This document shows positions 45,899 to 55,439 of a stretch of DNA of 64,000 nt, piece by piece (position 1 is the stretch's first letter; the number at the start of each line of letters is the position of its first letter). The position numbers were made by a program, and so were the translations under genes. Where the stretch lies: contig JAJEKV010000328.1 of NCBI GenBank assembly GCA_021234155.1, positions 186,001 to 250,000 on the forward strand. Reading direction: 5' to 3'. The DNA comes from Isoetes taiwanensis. Taxonomy: Eukaryota > Streptophyta > Lycopodiopsida > Isoetales > Isoetaceae. Under the pieces are notes generated by a model. The model did not search any database and was not told where the DNA came from. It saw only the letters and a list, made by a program, of their open reading frames with translations.

Positions 45899-46734
45899 CT
45901 AAGCCACAAAAGCCAAAGAAAACGATAGCTACAATGGCCAAAACACCATTGGATGGTGATGGTGTGAAGATGTTGTCGGCTATCGCAAGGGAAGAAATCA
46001 TGGTAAATGTTTCTCCTAAAGCTTTCTTTGGTAAAGTTATTCGTGTTCTAGGTAGAATCAAATAAAAGATTGTGGTTATTCTTATTGATTCTGCGAGCAC
46101 TGATAATTTCTTGTCTGTAGACTTAGCAAGGGAGCTAGGCCTTGAGCTGACGAGGGTGACTCCATATGTGGTTGAAGGAGAGGCAGGGCCTCAAGTTCAA
46201 TGTGGGGATCAACAAACGCAAGGTGTGGACTTGATACTTCAAGATAGAAGTTCACCTAGAGTAGTACAGTTTAAAATTGATGTTGATTTGATCAATTTAG
46301 AACAATATGATGTCATCTTGGGGATAAAGTGGCTTCAAACTGCACGTCCGCTTGTTCACTGGGCATCCCATGTATTAAGTTTTGCGTTAGAGGACTCTAA
46401 GTCTGTTAGTATACAAGGATCACCTTATGTGGGGTCTGGGAAATTGTTATCGGCCACTCAGGCCAAAGCTGCTTTTAGAGTGAATAATAATCAAGTTTTT
46501 GGAATATATGTATATGATGATGATATATGTGCTTGTAATTCCCTTGTAGAGCAACCGGATGTAAGTTCTCAGCTTCATCCTCAATTACTTGATCTTTTGG
46601 AAAGATACAAGGATGTGCTTCTCGAGGAGTTGCCTATAGGGCCACCTCCGTCAAGGGAAATAGAGCACGAGATTGATCTTGAGTCGGGAACTAAAATCAA
46701 TGGCAAGAACACTTTACTGTTTGAGTCCTCTTGA
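45899..46734 (+). pseudogene. Gypsy protease and linker to RT
   Basis: PKPQKPKKTIATMAKT is followed by a TAA near 46,063-46,065 and then VVILIDSASTDNFLSVDLAR, the retroviral-type aspartic protease. The active-site triad normally reads DSG; here it is DSA, so catalysis would probably be lost. The 220-codon ORF continues through YDVILGIKWLQTARPLVHWA, the typical protease C-terminal region, to EELPIGPPPSREIEHEIDLE, the start of the RT domain. A frameshift near 46,715 ends it. Confidence 0.85.
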
Positions 46735-47175
46735 GTTAGAGAAAGTCAAAAAGCAAGTTAAGGAATTTCTTGATAAGGGGTTTATCTAGCCAAGCAAGTC
46801 TCCTTTTGTGGCTCTGGTGCTACTGATTAAGAAGAAGGATGAAACTATGCGCATATGCATAGATTATCGGGCTCTTAACAAAGCAACAATTAAGGATAGA
46901 TATCCTTTACCACCGATTGATGATATCTTAGATCGTTTGGGTGGTGCAGCTTGGTTCACCAAAATTGATCTAAGGAGTGGATATCATCAAATTAAAATCC
47001 GTGAGGATGACGAACCGAAGACTGCCTTTCGAACGCATCAAGGTCACTATGAGTTCTTAGTCATGCTGTTTGGTCTCACCAATGCGCCGGCTACGTTCAT
47101 GAAATTGATGAACTGAGTATTCGCTGATTACTTAGATAAATCAATTGAAGTATTCTTGGATGATATACTTATATA
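46735..47175 (+). pseudogene. Gypsy reverse transcriptase, first part
   Basis: After LELEKVKKQVKEFLDKGFI and a TAG, the 46,808 ORF gives [40 protein letters not shown] and [20 protein letters not shown] (first catalytic Asp). It continues [24 protein letters not shown] at 47,114 interrupts MKLMN*VFADYL. The catalytic FLDDILI (about 47,154-47,173) abuts the TIR element, whose removal with one copy of the 4-bp duplication gives FLDDILIYSNS in frame. Confidence 0.9.
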
Positions 47176-47639
47176 AACACAGTTGCATATTAAACGGGAG
47201 TGTTGCAGCACTCCCGTTTGAAGATTCCCTTCTCTAAAATGTACTAACCATTTGAAATGGCATTTTTAGGGGTTGTGTTCAGAAGATCATGGTGATTACA
47301 TTTTAAAATGTGCTATTTTAGAGAAAAAATTATTTTCTTACTACTGGATCAATATATAAATCACTTGAAGTGGCATTTTTAGAGGTTAAGTCCAAGATCA
47401 TTATAGTGTATGATTTAGTATGCACTATTTCAGCTACATTTTTTTTTGTTTGCATCGGGTTATTGTGAAGACATGATAAAAAGGGGTGAATTTGTAAAAG
47501 GTCACAAGTTAAAGTATAAACATTACACAAGAAGTGCAAGGTATCAAGAAGGAGTAAACATAAAGTTTTATGATGTGAGGAGAAGAACCTACCCGAGCAT
47601 ACCAATATCTGTCTAGAGAAGAACCTAATCAGTGTTTTC

Positions 47640-47860
47640 AAAATTCCTACTTTATTTTGGAATAGGATTGTCAGTTGCCTTTGCACTCTTACGTTATTCT
47701 GGAATAGGATCTTGCACTCTTATGCTATTCCAGAATACAAATTGGGAGCCATATTTCAAATTCCTGCACCAGACCTTGAAGTCTTGCGCTATTCCAGAAT
47801 AGCACCTTGCACTCTTATGCTATTCCAGAATACAAATTGGGAACCATGTTTCCAATCCCT
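47640..47860. repeat. TATTCCAGAATA palindrome array and duplicated ~100-bp unit
   Basis: CTCTTATGCTATTCCAGAAT-ACAAATTGGGA(G/A)CCAT occurs at about 47,716-47,750 and 47,813-47,848. Related TTATTCTGGAATAGGATCTT and GCGCTATTCCAGAATAGCAC units sit between and before them. Each centre is a 12-bp palindrome TATTCCnGAATA. Confidence 0.7.
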
Positions 47861-49139
47861 GCAGTACACCTTATGTATAAGAGGCCATTCAACATGCCAG
47901 ATGTTGCTTAAATCTGAACGTAGCATCTATTGCACCCCAAAGCTTTAAGATGGTTTGTTGCTTTGAATTTGGTGAAGGATTTATTTCCTTCGATTTAGAG
48001 ACCATGTTTAATATGCAACCTCTTTATTTTTGTTGAGGATGAAAATTAAAAACATTGATGCACATCCTGCAACGACCTTGACACACTCCTAGTAAGACAT
48101 TAATATAATAAGAATTCATATTATTTATTTTTATTTTCAAGGCATGTACATTTCATGTAAATATTATTATAGAAATATGCAGAAACTGCTCCATTTTGCA
48201 ACCTCAGTTCCAACCTCAGTTCCAGTTCATTAAAAATAGCAACAACTTGTATGAGCCATTGTGGTCTTCTTCTGCTAATAATGTTTTTTACATGCCAACT
48301 TCAAAATGCTAATTTCATGCTAATTTGATGAAATCCTCGTCGACTCTATGACTTTATATTCAATGACTTTATATTCAACACTTCCAGATGTAGAGTTCAA
48401 GGAAGGTAAAAAGATATTGAGAGGAAATTGCTCTCAAAATTGAAGTAGAACCTGCAATCTACAGTTAACATAAGATCGTCAAAGCTAAAAAGAACTAAGC
48501 AAAATTCCAGTCAGTAAAAATTAATGCAACCAACTGGCTAAACTTGGTTAGAAAAAATAGTCATGCAAACCTACTTAAAAACAGAACTCTATGCTAAGAA
48601 TCAGCAAGAAATGATAGAATAATTAAATCAACACTTAAGAATTAACAGAATATGTGGACAAAAGTTAGCAATAGCAACTAAAAAAACACGAAAATGTGAA
48701 AATATCTTACCATAATATGAGGATGGAACTAAGGTACCACAAAAGCATTTTCCTGCTTCAAGGTCTCATACAGCAAAATTCTCATTCATCACTGTCCTTT
48801 TTTACAGTGCAAAGCATGGCCAAACCATATTTCTCAGCTGTTATTTCAAAGCTTCAACGTACAATGCAAAAAGAAGCTTCAGTTTAAACATAGAGGACAC
48901 AGCATGGGCAAATCAAGAATATCTCCTTGCTTCAAATGGTCAGACCTGCTCATCTAGTTTAAAAAAAAGGGAAAGAAAACTATGCAACTTACTTTGGACA
49001 ATATGCTTCACTGCCACCATAGCTTCGCTGCAGCCATGCCACACCATAGCTTCGCTGCTGCATAGCCACCATAGCCACCAAAACAACCTTGTTTGACATG
49101 CTCCACCATATCCGAAACTCCATGAACCAGTCAGCCAGC

Positions 49140-49375
49140 AGTCCTTTGCTTCTTGATTCTGACATCTAAAAGCATCTGATTCTGTCATCCGACCTGAATG
49201 ATGCAACATTCTGGCATCTGATTCTGGCATCCGACCCTATTGAAAAAAACTCTTTGCCCTACATGCGACCCTACATCCGATTCTACATTCGACCTGATTC
49301 TGGCATCCGATCTGTTTCTGCTACATCCGACCCTATATTTTGGCATTCTACATCCGACCCTATATTTTTGCAAAA
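49140..49375. repeat. Short degenerate repeats (CATCCGACC unit)
   Basis: About ten copies of a 12-18-bp unit of the form CTACATCCGACC(CTATAT) or TCTGGCATCCGACC. Just upstream (about 49,010-49,080) a CACCATAGCTTCGCTGC unit is repeated two to three times. The ORF on the minus strand through here is low-complexity and is not called as a gene. Confidence 0.6.
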
Positions 49376-49529
49376 AACGATTTTCAAAGACGCTTAGCCA
49401 GCGCCTTGGCTTAAGCTTTAGCCAACGCCATAGCCTTTTCCAATCTGAGCATAAAATGGTGGCGCAAGCTCCGAAGACAAAGATCGCCAGAGCAGAAAGA
49501 GCAAAAAAAACACGTCTCCGTCCTCCTTG

Positions 49530-50005
49530 AAATGTATTCTGGAATACAAAGTGTATTCCGGAATACATTTCCCTCTTATCATTTGATACCAAGATCCAGT
49601 ATCCCTGGTCTTAAGAACAAAAAAATCAAAATCCCTTTATTAAAATACCATAATCTTGTATCCACACGAAACAATAAAAACAATTGAAAGGTCGTCAAAA
49701 TAAATTGAATATGCTAGAAAATCTAGTTGTTGTTGGTTTGTGTTTTCCTTTCGCTAATCCCTTTAATTGAAACAAAAAAGTTGCGAGGTCATTGAAAATG
49801 TCGAAAACTCGAAAAACCCCAAGATTACTGTGGAGTCTCAAAAACTTGTACAACAAAAGTGTATTCCGGAATACACTTTGGATTTCGAGCAAAACCAAAA
49901 GTGTATTCTGGAATACATTTTGACTTTCAAGAAAAGCAAAAGTGTATTCCGGAATACACTTCTGTTATTCTCGAATAGCAAAAGTGTATTCCGGATTACA
50001 ATTTT
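49530..50005. repeat. Array of GTGTATTCCGGAATACAC palindromes
   Basis: Six near-palindromic units occur at about 49,531, 49,549, 49,857, 49,900, 49,940 and 49,982, each AGTGTATTCCGGAATACAC or with one or two changes (CTGG centre, GGATTAC right arm). Arms are up to 9-10 bp. The TTCnnGAA core equals two units of a heat-shock element, but it may equally be a transposase-binding or structural motif. Confidence 0.75.
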
Positions 50006-50362
50006 GGTACTTTGAAATATTACATCTTAAAAAAATGACGCATTGTAACCTAAAAGTACATTTTCGGAATATAATCCAAGCTTACAACATGTTGTGTAGG
50101 ACATACACTTAGATTAGTGGTTTTCTCTAAAAACACACTTCAGGTAAATTCTAACTGTTAGAAAAAGTGTCACTTTGACATAGTCAATTTTCTCTTTGCA
50201 CAAAAAAATGGGTGATTTTGGGGGTCAAAATGCAATTTTATGACCAAAATAATTTTTTTACCTCATTTTAGCTCTTTTTTTGGAAAAAAAAGGGAATCTT
50301 TAAGGAATATTCCTTTTGCTCCCGTTTCAATGATTTGCTTCCGTTTAATACACAATCTTGTT

Positions 50363-51355
50363 TATACTCGAACTCATTTGAAGAACACTTTCAGCATCTA
50401 GAGCAAATCCTTAAAGTGTTGCGATCCAATAAGTTGTATGCCAAAATCTCTAAGTGTGATTTCCTCAATCAAAGAGTTGCTTATTTGGGTCACACTTTGT
50501 CGGGGGAGGGAGTGTCTCCAGACCCTAGCAAAGTACGAGCAGTATAAGAATGGATTCAACCTAAGAACATTCTTGAGTTGAGAAGTTTTCTTGGGTTGGC
50601 TACGTACTACCGAAAATTTGTGCCTAAGTTTTCTAAGCTAGTAGCCCCACTCACCGATCTTCTGAGAAAAGATTAAGAATGTGTGTGGGGTCAAGCTCAA
50701 CAAGAGGCCTGTACTGAAGGTACCTAACCTCAATAAGTTGTTTGAGGTATACACGGATGCTTGTGGGCAAGCTCTGAGAGTTGTGCTTATGCAACAAGGT
50801 CGTGTTATTGCATATGAAAGCTGTAAGCTTAGTCAAGCGGTACAAAATTATGCAACATATGAGCAAGAATTATTGGCTATAGTTCATGCATTGAAGACGT
50901 GGCAGCACTACTTGAGATGTGGTACCAGTAAAGAGCCGCGCAAATTTGTGGTATATATTGACCACAAGCCCTTGAGATTCTTGCAAAGCCAAGCTGAGAT
51001 TAGCCCTAGGCAATCTAGGTGGCTTGACTTTTTCCATGAGTTCCATTTTAGTATTGAGCATACCCCCGGAAAGAATAACCCAGTTGCGGATGCCTTATTT
51101 AGGATTAAGCGTGTGATTACTTTGATGGTAGGGGAGAATGATCTTTTCCAAAGGATTAAAGAGGCATATCAAGAAGATAAGCAACAACCTGCAATAACCA
51201 AGTCTTGGGATGCTAATAAGCATAGATGTGATGTTACCTATGAGGAGGGTGACTATGTGTTTTCAAGGATTGTGTATCCTTCATCATTACGAATCAATAC
51301 CCTTAAACCATTGGTTAAAGGGCAAGTGCCTAAGTTAACCCCGAAAGATTGTTAA
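50363..51355 (+). pseudogene. Gypsy RT (end), RNase H, truncated integrase
   Basis: RT resumes YSNSFEEHFQHLEQILKVLR and KCDFLNQRVAYLGHTLSGEG, then (after a TAA at 50,546) LRSFLGLATYYRKFVPKFSK. RNase H (RT_RNaseH type) is FEVYTDACGQALRVVLMQQG, YATYEQELLAIVHALKTWQH, VVYIDHKPLRFLQSQAEISP, HTPGKNNPVADAL. The integrase should follow with an HHCC finger and a DDE core. Instead RIKEAYQEDKQQPAIT joins directly to NKHRCDVTYEEGDYVF, a part normally found near the integrase C-terminus, so about 250 codons of catalytic domain have been deleted. Confidence 0.85.
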
Positions 51356-51440
51356 AAGGTTGGGTACCGCAGCATATGAGTTGGCATTACCACAGGATAT
51401 TGGGATCCATCCTGTATTCCATGTAAGCCAACTTAAGTGA
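51355..51440 (+). pseudogene. Gypsy integrase C-terminal end
   Basis: In a shifted frame the sequence reads KRLGTAAYELALPQDIGIHP then VFHVSQLK and stops, the characteristic C-terminal SH3-like segment of gypsy integrases. No chromodomain is seen downstream and no LTR follows. Confidence 0.75.
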
Positions 51441-51659
51441 GCTATACCAGATATGGATAGCCCATTTGGTCTCGGGTGGATGATAATACTAAATTCAATA
51501 TTATTCGATTATGTTTTTGAAGGGGATTCAAAACTTGAATTAGAATCTAGACTTGTCTATGCATATTTTCCATGAACTAGATATAATAATTATTGAGGCT
51601 AATGATTTTCTTAATATTGATGGATCAAATCGTAGATTGAATGCAATGGTTTCACATCT

Positions 51660-52280
51660 TTTTTATAATAGGGTTTTTAGCATCCACGGATACCGATTGG
51701 CCTATGGGACCCAAACAAGAAGAGAGCAGCAAACGTACTACCGACAGGAATAAAAAACCCCCGCCCCGAAGGGTTTTCGAGGGTACTTGGTAATATTGAC
51801 GACCATAGATGAGCGGCTATGAACAAGGACTGAATTGAATTGAATTGAATTGAATTGAATTGAATTGAATTGAATTGAATTGAATTGAATTGAGTCGAGT
51901 TGAATTGAATTGAGTTGGTTTTTATTGTCCATAAAGATCAATAAGGCTATGGGACATAAATAAAGATCACAGTAGAAAAATTATTGTCCATGATGACTGG
52001 ACACGAAAGAAGATATCTATTTATGGAGAAATTGCATGAATGGTCATTTGTGTTAAGTTGTGCCTGGGTTGTATTAATTTGCTTTGTTGTTATTATTTAG
52101 GTAATGATAAGATAAGATAAGATAGGCTACGAGGACCCAATCAAGCCATGGGACGAGTACATGCAAAGAGCAAGACACCAAAATAGAACTTGGGGACAAA
52201 GCCCCATCACTAGAATACAAAAACAAATAGTAATTACAGACAAATACGAAGAAGATTAGGGCTACACAAAAATTGTACAT
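51660..52280 (-). mobile_element. Stacked LINE 3' ends with pentanucleotide tails
   Basis: At least two and probably three minus-strand LINE 3' termini are stacked. One has GGCCTATGGGACCC...AAAAAACCCCCGCC...GAAGGGTTTTCGAGG (51,700-51,785). A second begins at a (GAATT)n tract (51,831-51,917) followed by TTTTTATTGTCCATAAAGAT...GGCTATGGGAC. A third begins at a (GATAA)n tract (52,105-52,125) followed by GGCTACGAGGACCC...CCATGGGAC. The shared core matches the LINE 3' UTRs at 19.68 and 41.87 kb. No ORF2 is attached. Confidence 0.7.
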
Positions 52281-52702
52281 GGATCAGTTGGTCACTGATC
52301 CCTAATAATAGCCTGACCTCTTCTGTACATTGTCCAATTTCATCGCACATGAGCTTTGCATACCCAACATAATTCCTCCAACTTTCTGCAGATCTACGCT
52401 GGGGTGAGATGAGATCCTCTTAAAAGGAGAAGTTGATTCCTTTCAGATTGATTTACTCTGATTCAGTGTGATACTCTTAGTGCTTATTTACTCAGATTTC
52501 GCTTATTTTGTGATAGTGCATGTACCAAAAATGACAATGTCTATGATTTTTGAAGCGTAACAAAAGCCTTTCCAGCATCTATTTTCTTCTTTCTGGAAAA
52601 ATCCTTTTTTTTTTTAATCTCTTTTTGTGCTACTAGTTCATGTGTGGAAGAAACTCTTATTGAGTTATTTGTTGTTCTTGCAAGAGCAACTGTAGAAAAC
52701 AG

Positions 52703-52977
52703 TGGGTACGAGACCTTTGAAGCTCAGCAGACCTGTCTTTAGTTATGACAAATTTGAAGTTCAGGTAATGCTTCGATTCAAGTGCTTGATTACAGGCTTC
52801 ACAGGCTTCTTTATTATATATCCATTTTCATTTTGTTTTTGTATTGAAGCAAATCTATTCTTTGTAGCGAACCAGCTTTAATATTTTTTTTTTAGATATT
52901 TCTCAAGTGGCATCGATCTGTTGCAGAATGTTTAACAAGACATACTGAAAGCAAAAGCCAAGATTACATGGCATAAG
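52703..52977 (+). pseudogene. Two exon-like blocks, weakly THO2-like
   Basis: Block 1 (52,703-52,764, preceded by AAAACAG and followed by GTAATG) reads TRPLKLSRPVFSYDKFEVQ. Block 2 (52,896-52,977, preceded by TTTTTTTTTAG and followed by GTATCT) continues IFLKWHRSVAECLTRHTESK then SQDYMA and a TAA just before the donor. The pattern Y-x-KF-x-V...KWH...CL...ES...YM recalls the Tho2 domain of THO complex subunit 2 (mRNA export), but the stop and short length suggest a pseudogene piece. No further exons recognised upstream or downstream. Confidence 0.25.
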
Positions 52978-52979
52978 GT

Positions 52980-54115
52980 ATCTTTTACTTTTCACTAGTT
53001 TAGGCCAATAAGGCCGAATTTCATCTACTTGGTTTTGATATTAGGTTGCTTGATGGCTACACTCTGTGCTCCCAGAACTATGCTTGGCGGGGATGTGGAA
53101 AGCTTCCATAGATTCAATACCCAAAATTCTAGGCAGATCATATAAAAGTATTACATTTTAGATTCTTGCATTGTGCCCCTTTTTGCTTCTCCAAAAGTAG
53201 AGGTTGTTTGCACAAAACTAGAAAGTGTATTTCATGTGGCTTCTTTGGCAAAGATGTAGAAGCAATTGAAGCATCCTATCCTATCTACAATTAGTAAGTG
53301 GATTGACAATTGGGATTATGGTAAAATATGCTAGAAATTCATGACTGCTAATATTTGGCATTTTCTAGATTGTCCTCTATACTGCAGATATGGTTCAAAT
53401 CCATTGGCAAACTTGTCTTCTACCCATTTGCAAATTTATAGCGTTTATGCGAAAGATACTTGGTTTGTTTTCAGAAGCTCTAGCAAGTCTTGTAAGCTCT
53501 GTTCTTTTTATCTCTCAAAAGGAAAAGTGCTTGTATTTTAGAAACTTATAGGTTTTGCCGAGACCCTACCATATCTCTTGCATATTTGAAGATCAAATGC
53601 TAATACCATGGCTCCTATTCCATAAAAAATGTCAGTGGTTGGGGCTCTATGTCATTTGTCCAGAAAATAGCTTGACCTATGAGGAAGTTGACATAATTAA
53701 GTCCTACATTCATTGATGGAAAAGCACACAGTTTTGGGCATTCCAATACCTCATTACATTCTACTAGCTAACTTGCTGGCCTATTAAATCAAGTCCAATG
53801 ATAAGAAATGAAATCCCTTGAAACACAAGAAAATAGAATTACCCCCCTCACAACAAGCCTATAGCAGATGAAATCAGCAGGAAGAAAGCAAGAGTGAGGT
53901 CTTTGCTATGCAGTTTGGCATTTCATGCATTGTCTGCAAATACAATAAATAACTTAAACAGGCAAATCAAACTCTGACACAAAACATGGTCACGAAGAGA
54001 ATAATGCAGCCATTTTATTTACATTCAAAAATAACTTACATTCTTAATAGCCTGTCCTTGATGTCCTCCTTGGGTTTATTTGCATGCTTGATATTGCAAA
54101 ATTACATGCTTGAAT
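52980..54115. other. Spacer, nothing recognised
   Basis: AT-rich sequence with no exon I can support. Confidence 0.4.
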
Positions 54116-54366
54116 TTTTGCGTAAGCGAAATATCAGTTTTGCTTACGCGAAAACTGTTTTTGTGTAAGCGAAACATCTATTTCGCTTATGCGGAAAAAA
54201 AATTCAAAATTTTTCGCATAAGCGAAACCTCTGTTTCGCGCACGCAAAAACAGTTTATTTTGCGTATGCGAAACAGAGGTTTCGCTTACGCGAAAATTAA
54301 TTTTTTTTTTCTCCCTTCGCTTATGTGCCAGTTTCGCATAAGCGAAACTGAGGTTTTGCTTACGCC
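54116..54366. repeat. Cluster of TTTCGCnTAAGCGAAA palindromes
   Basis: About ten TTTCGC/GCGAAA elements with a TTACGC or TAAGC centre occur in 250 bp. The strongest structure is TTTCGCATAAGCGAAACCTC then TGTTTCGCGCACGCAAAA (about 54,218-54,255), pairing with TTTTGCGTATGCGAAACAGA then GGTTTCGCTTACGCGAAAA (about 54,258-54,296): a nearly perfect ~38-bp stem. The ORF over 54,110-54,421 is a by-product. Confidence 0.75.
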
Positions 54367-54369
54367 AAA

Positions 54370-55435
54370 AAAAATTTCCGGCCGGCGAGGGAAAAATACG
54401 AGAAATACATTTTTAACCTAAAAATACGTAGTTTAGGATTTTATACGTCCAGAAAAATAATTCTGTATGCACAGAACCTGTCCTTGGCGGGGCCGCTGAT
54501 GTGGCACGTGTCCTCTAGCATACCCAGAGATCCATTATGCCCGGGGAGGGGACGCCTCCCTAACCTGCCTCATTGGACCGGGGTGATGTAATTCGGAGTA
54601 GTCTCATAGGGTGATTCCATGAGATTGCATCTCCGAAAGGCTACAATCACGCTATAGCATGTTTCAGCCTATCTGCAAAGTGTGCACAGGAGGGGCAGAT
54701 GGAATGGACTACCCTAGTCATTGTTCTATGCCAGCCAACGCCCTTGTCATTATTCCGTCTCCTGTTATTCGGAGGCCCTGGCTATCAATTGACCCCCATG
54801 AGTCTGAGCACGGGGTAGAATCCTCATTTATGGCACATTTTCTTTGTTATTGGTATTCTGTTGTTATTCGTATTGATGGTGATGGGCGACCCTTCGTGGT
54901 GGTATATTATTTATTTGTATTATTACCAGGTGCTAACATGCATATACGCTTCCGCTATATAGGATTCCCATAGAATACATGGGACGAATGACACCTCCGT
55001 GTCCTTCACCCGGACACTTGGCCATCACAAGTGGTCCGAGTGAGACGGAGGACCTTTCCATGGTGATGGAGTTGCTATGGGAGGGAAATTTCTCATATTT
55101 ATAAGATGGGAGCATCGTGTAGGTTCGAGGAGCATCACAGTGGTAGACCAGGACATTGCACTAGCCATATTCTAACTCATTAGATTGGTTAGTTGTAGAG
55201 GACTTTAATTTAAGATAAACTATCCCAACTCCATAGGTAGCATCAGTGTTGGCCTAGTTATGGGAGAAATAAGCTAGTTCGGGATTAACGTGTGAGTTAT
55301 TGGAGTGGAGTTATGTTAAGTTTGGAGAACAAGGTCTCTTGTTTCCAAGGGCTATAACTTTTTCTAGATAACTCGGATAGAGGCGATTCTTGCACCAACG
55401 TGTCGGAGACAGTCCAATTGACCAAGAAGTGCCTG
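54370..55435. other. Spacer of unknown origin
   Basis: More GC-rich than its surroundings (54,480-54,660) and possibly retroelement-derived: TATAACTTTTTCTAGATAAC followed by TCGGATAGAGGCGATTCTTG near 55,350-55,400 resembles a retroelement leader. No LTR pair or coding domain was recognised. Confidence 0.3.
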
Positions 55436-55439
55436 AGTA

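Larger units (their letters stand above)
47176..50362. mobile_element. 3.19-kb TIR element inserted in the gypsy RT, TATA duplication
   Basis: The ends AACACAGTTGCATATTAAAC-GGGAG and the reverse complement of CTTCCGTTTAATACACAATCTTGTT match at about 19 of 25 positions. Flanking TATA (47,172-47,175 and 50,363-50,366) restores the gypsy reading frame exactly. The left end contains a perfect 11-bp-stem hairpin AAACGGGAGTG-TTGCAG-CACTCCCGTTT (47,192-47,219), echoed at the right by two CCCGTTT/TCCGTTT copies. I see no transposase. The interior holds palindrome arrays (47,640-47,850 and 49,530-50,000), short direct repeats (49,140-49,370) and AT-rich spacer. The superfamily is undetermined. Confidence 0.7.
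43027..51440 (+). mobile_element. Ty3/gypsy retrotransposon, rearranged, with PPR insert
   Basis: A 5' LTR, Gag, zinc knuckle, protease, RT, RNase H and integrase C-terminus appear in gypsy order. The RT before RNase H and integrase distinguishes it from copia. Three large structural changes exist. A ~705-bp PPR segment sits between zinc knuckle and protease. A 3187-bp TIR element lies inside the RT. The integrase zinc finger and catalytic core are deleted near 51,200. No 3' LTR is found after 51,440. Many frameshifts and stops are present. It is an old, non-functional copy. Confidence 0.85.

Noticed and set aside
49185-49592. 135-codon minus-strand ORF
   Set aside because: Composed of the short CATCCGACC and CATAGCTTCGCTGC repeats; low-complexity and not conserved-looking.
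49530-50005. CRISPR-like spacing of palindromic repeats
   Set aside because: Intervals vary from 18 to ~300 bp, there are no associated genes, and the setting is a plant nuclear transposon.
51738-51941. 67-codon minus-strand ORF rich in Asn, Ser, Ile, Gln and Phe
   Set aside because: It is a translation of the (GAATT)n LINE tail.
54110-54421. 103-codon ORF over the TTTCGC repeats
   Set aside because: The translation simply repeats the palindrome unit (SETSVSRT-like, FAYAK); a by-product of the array.
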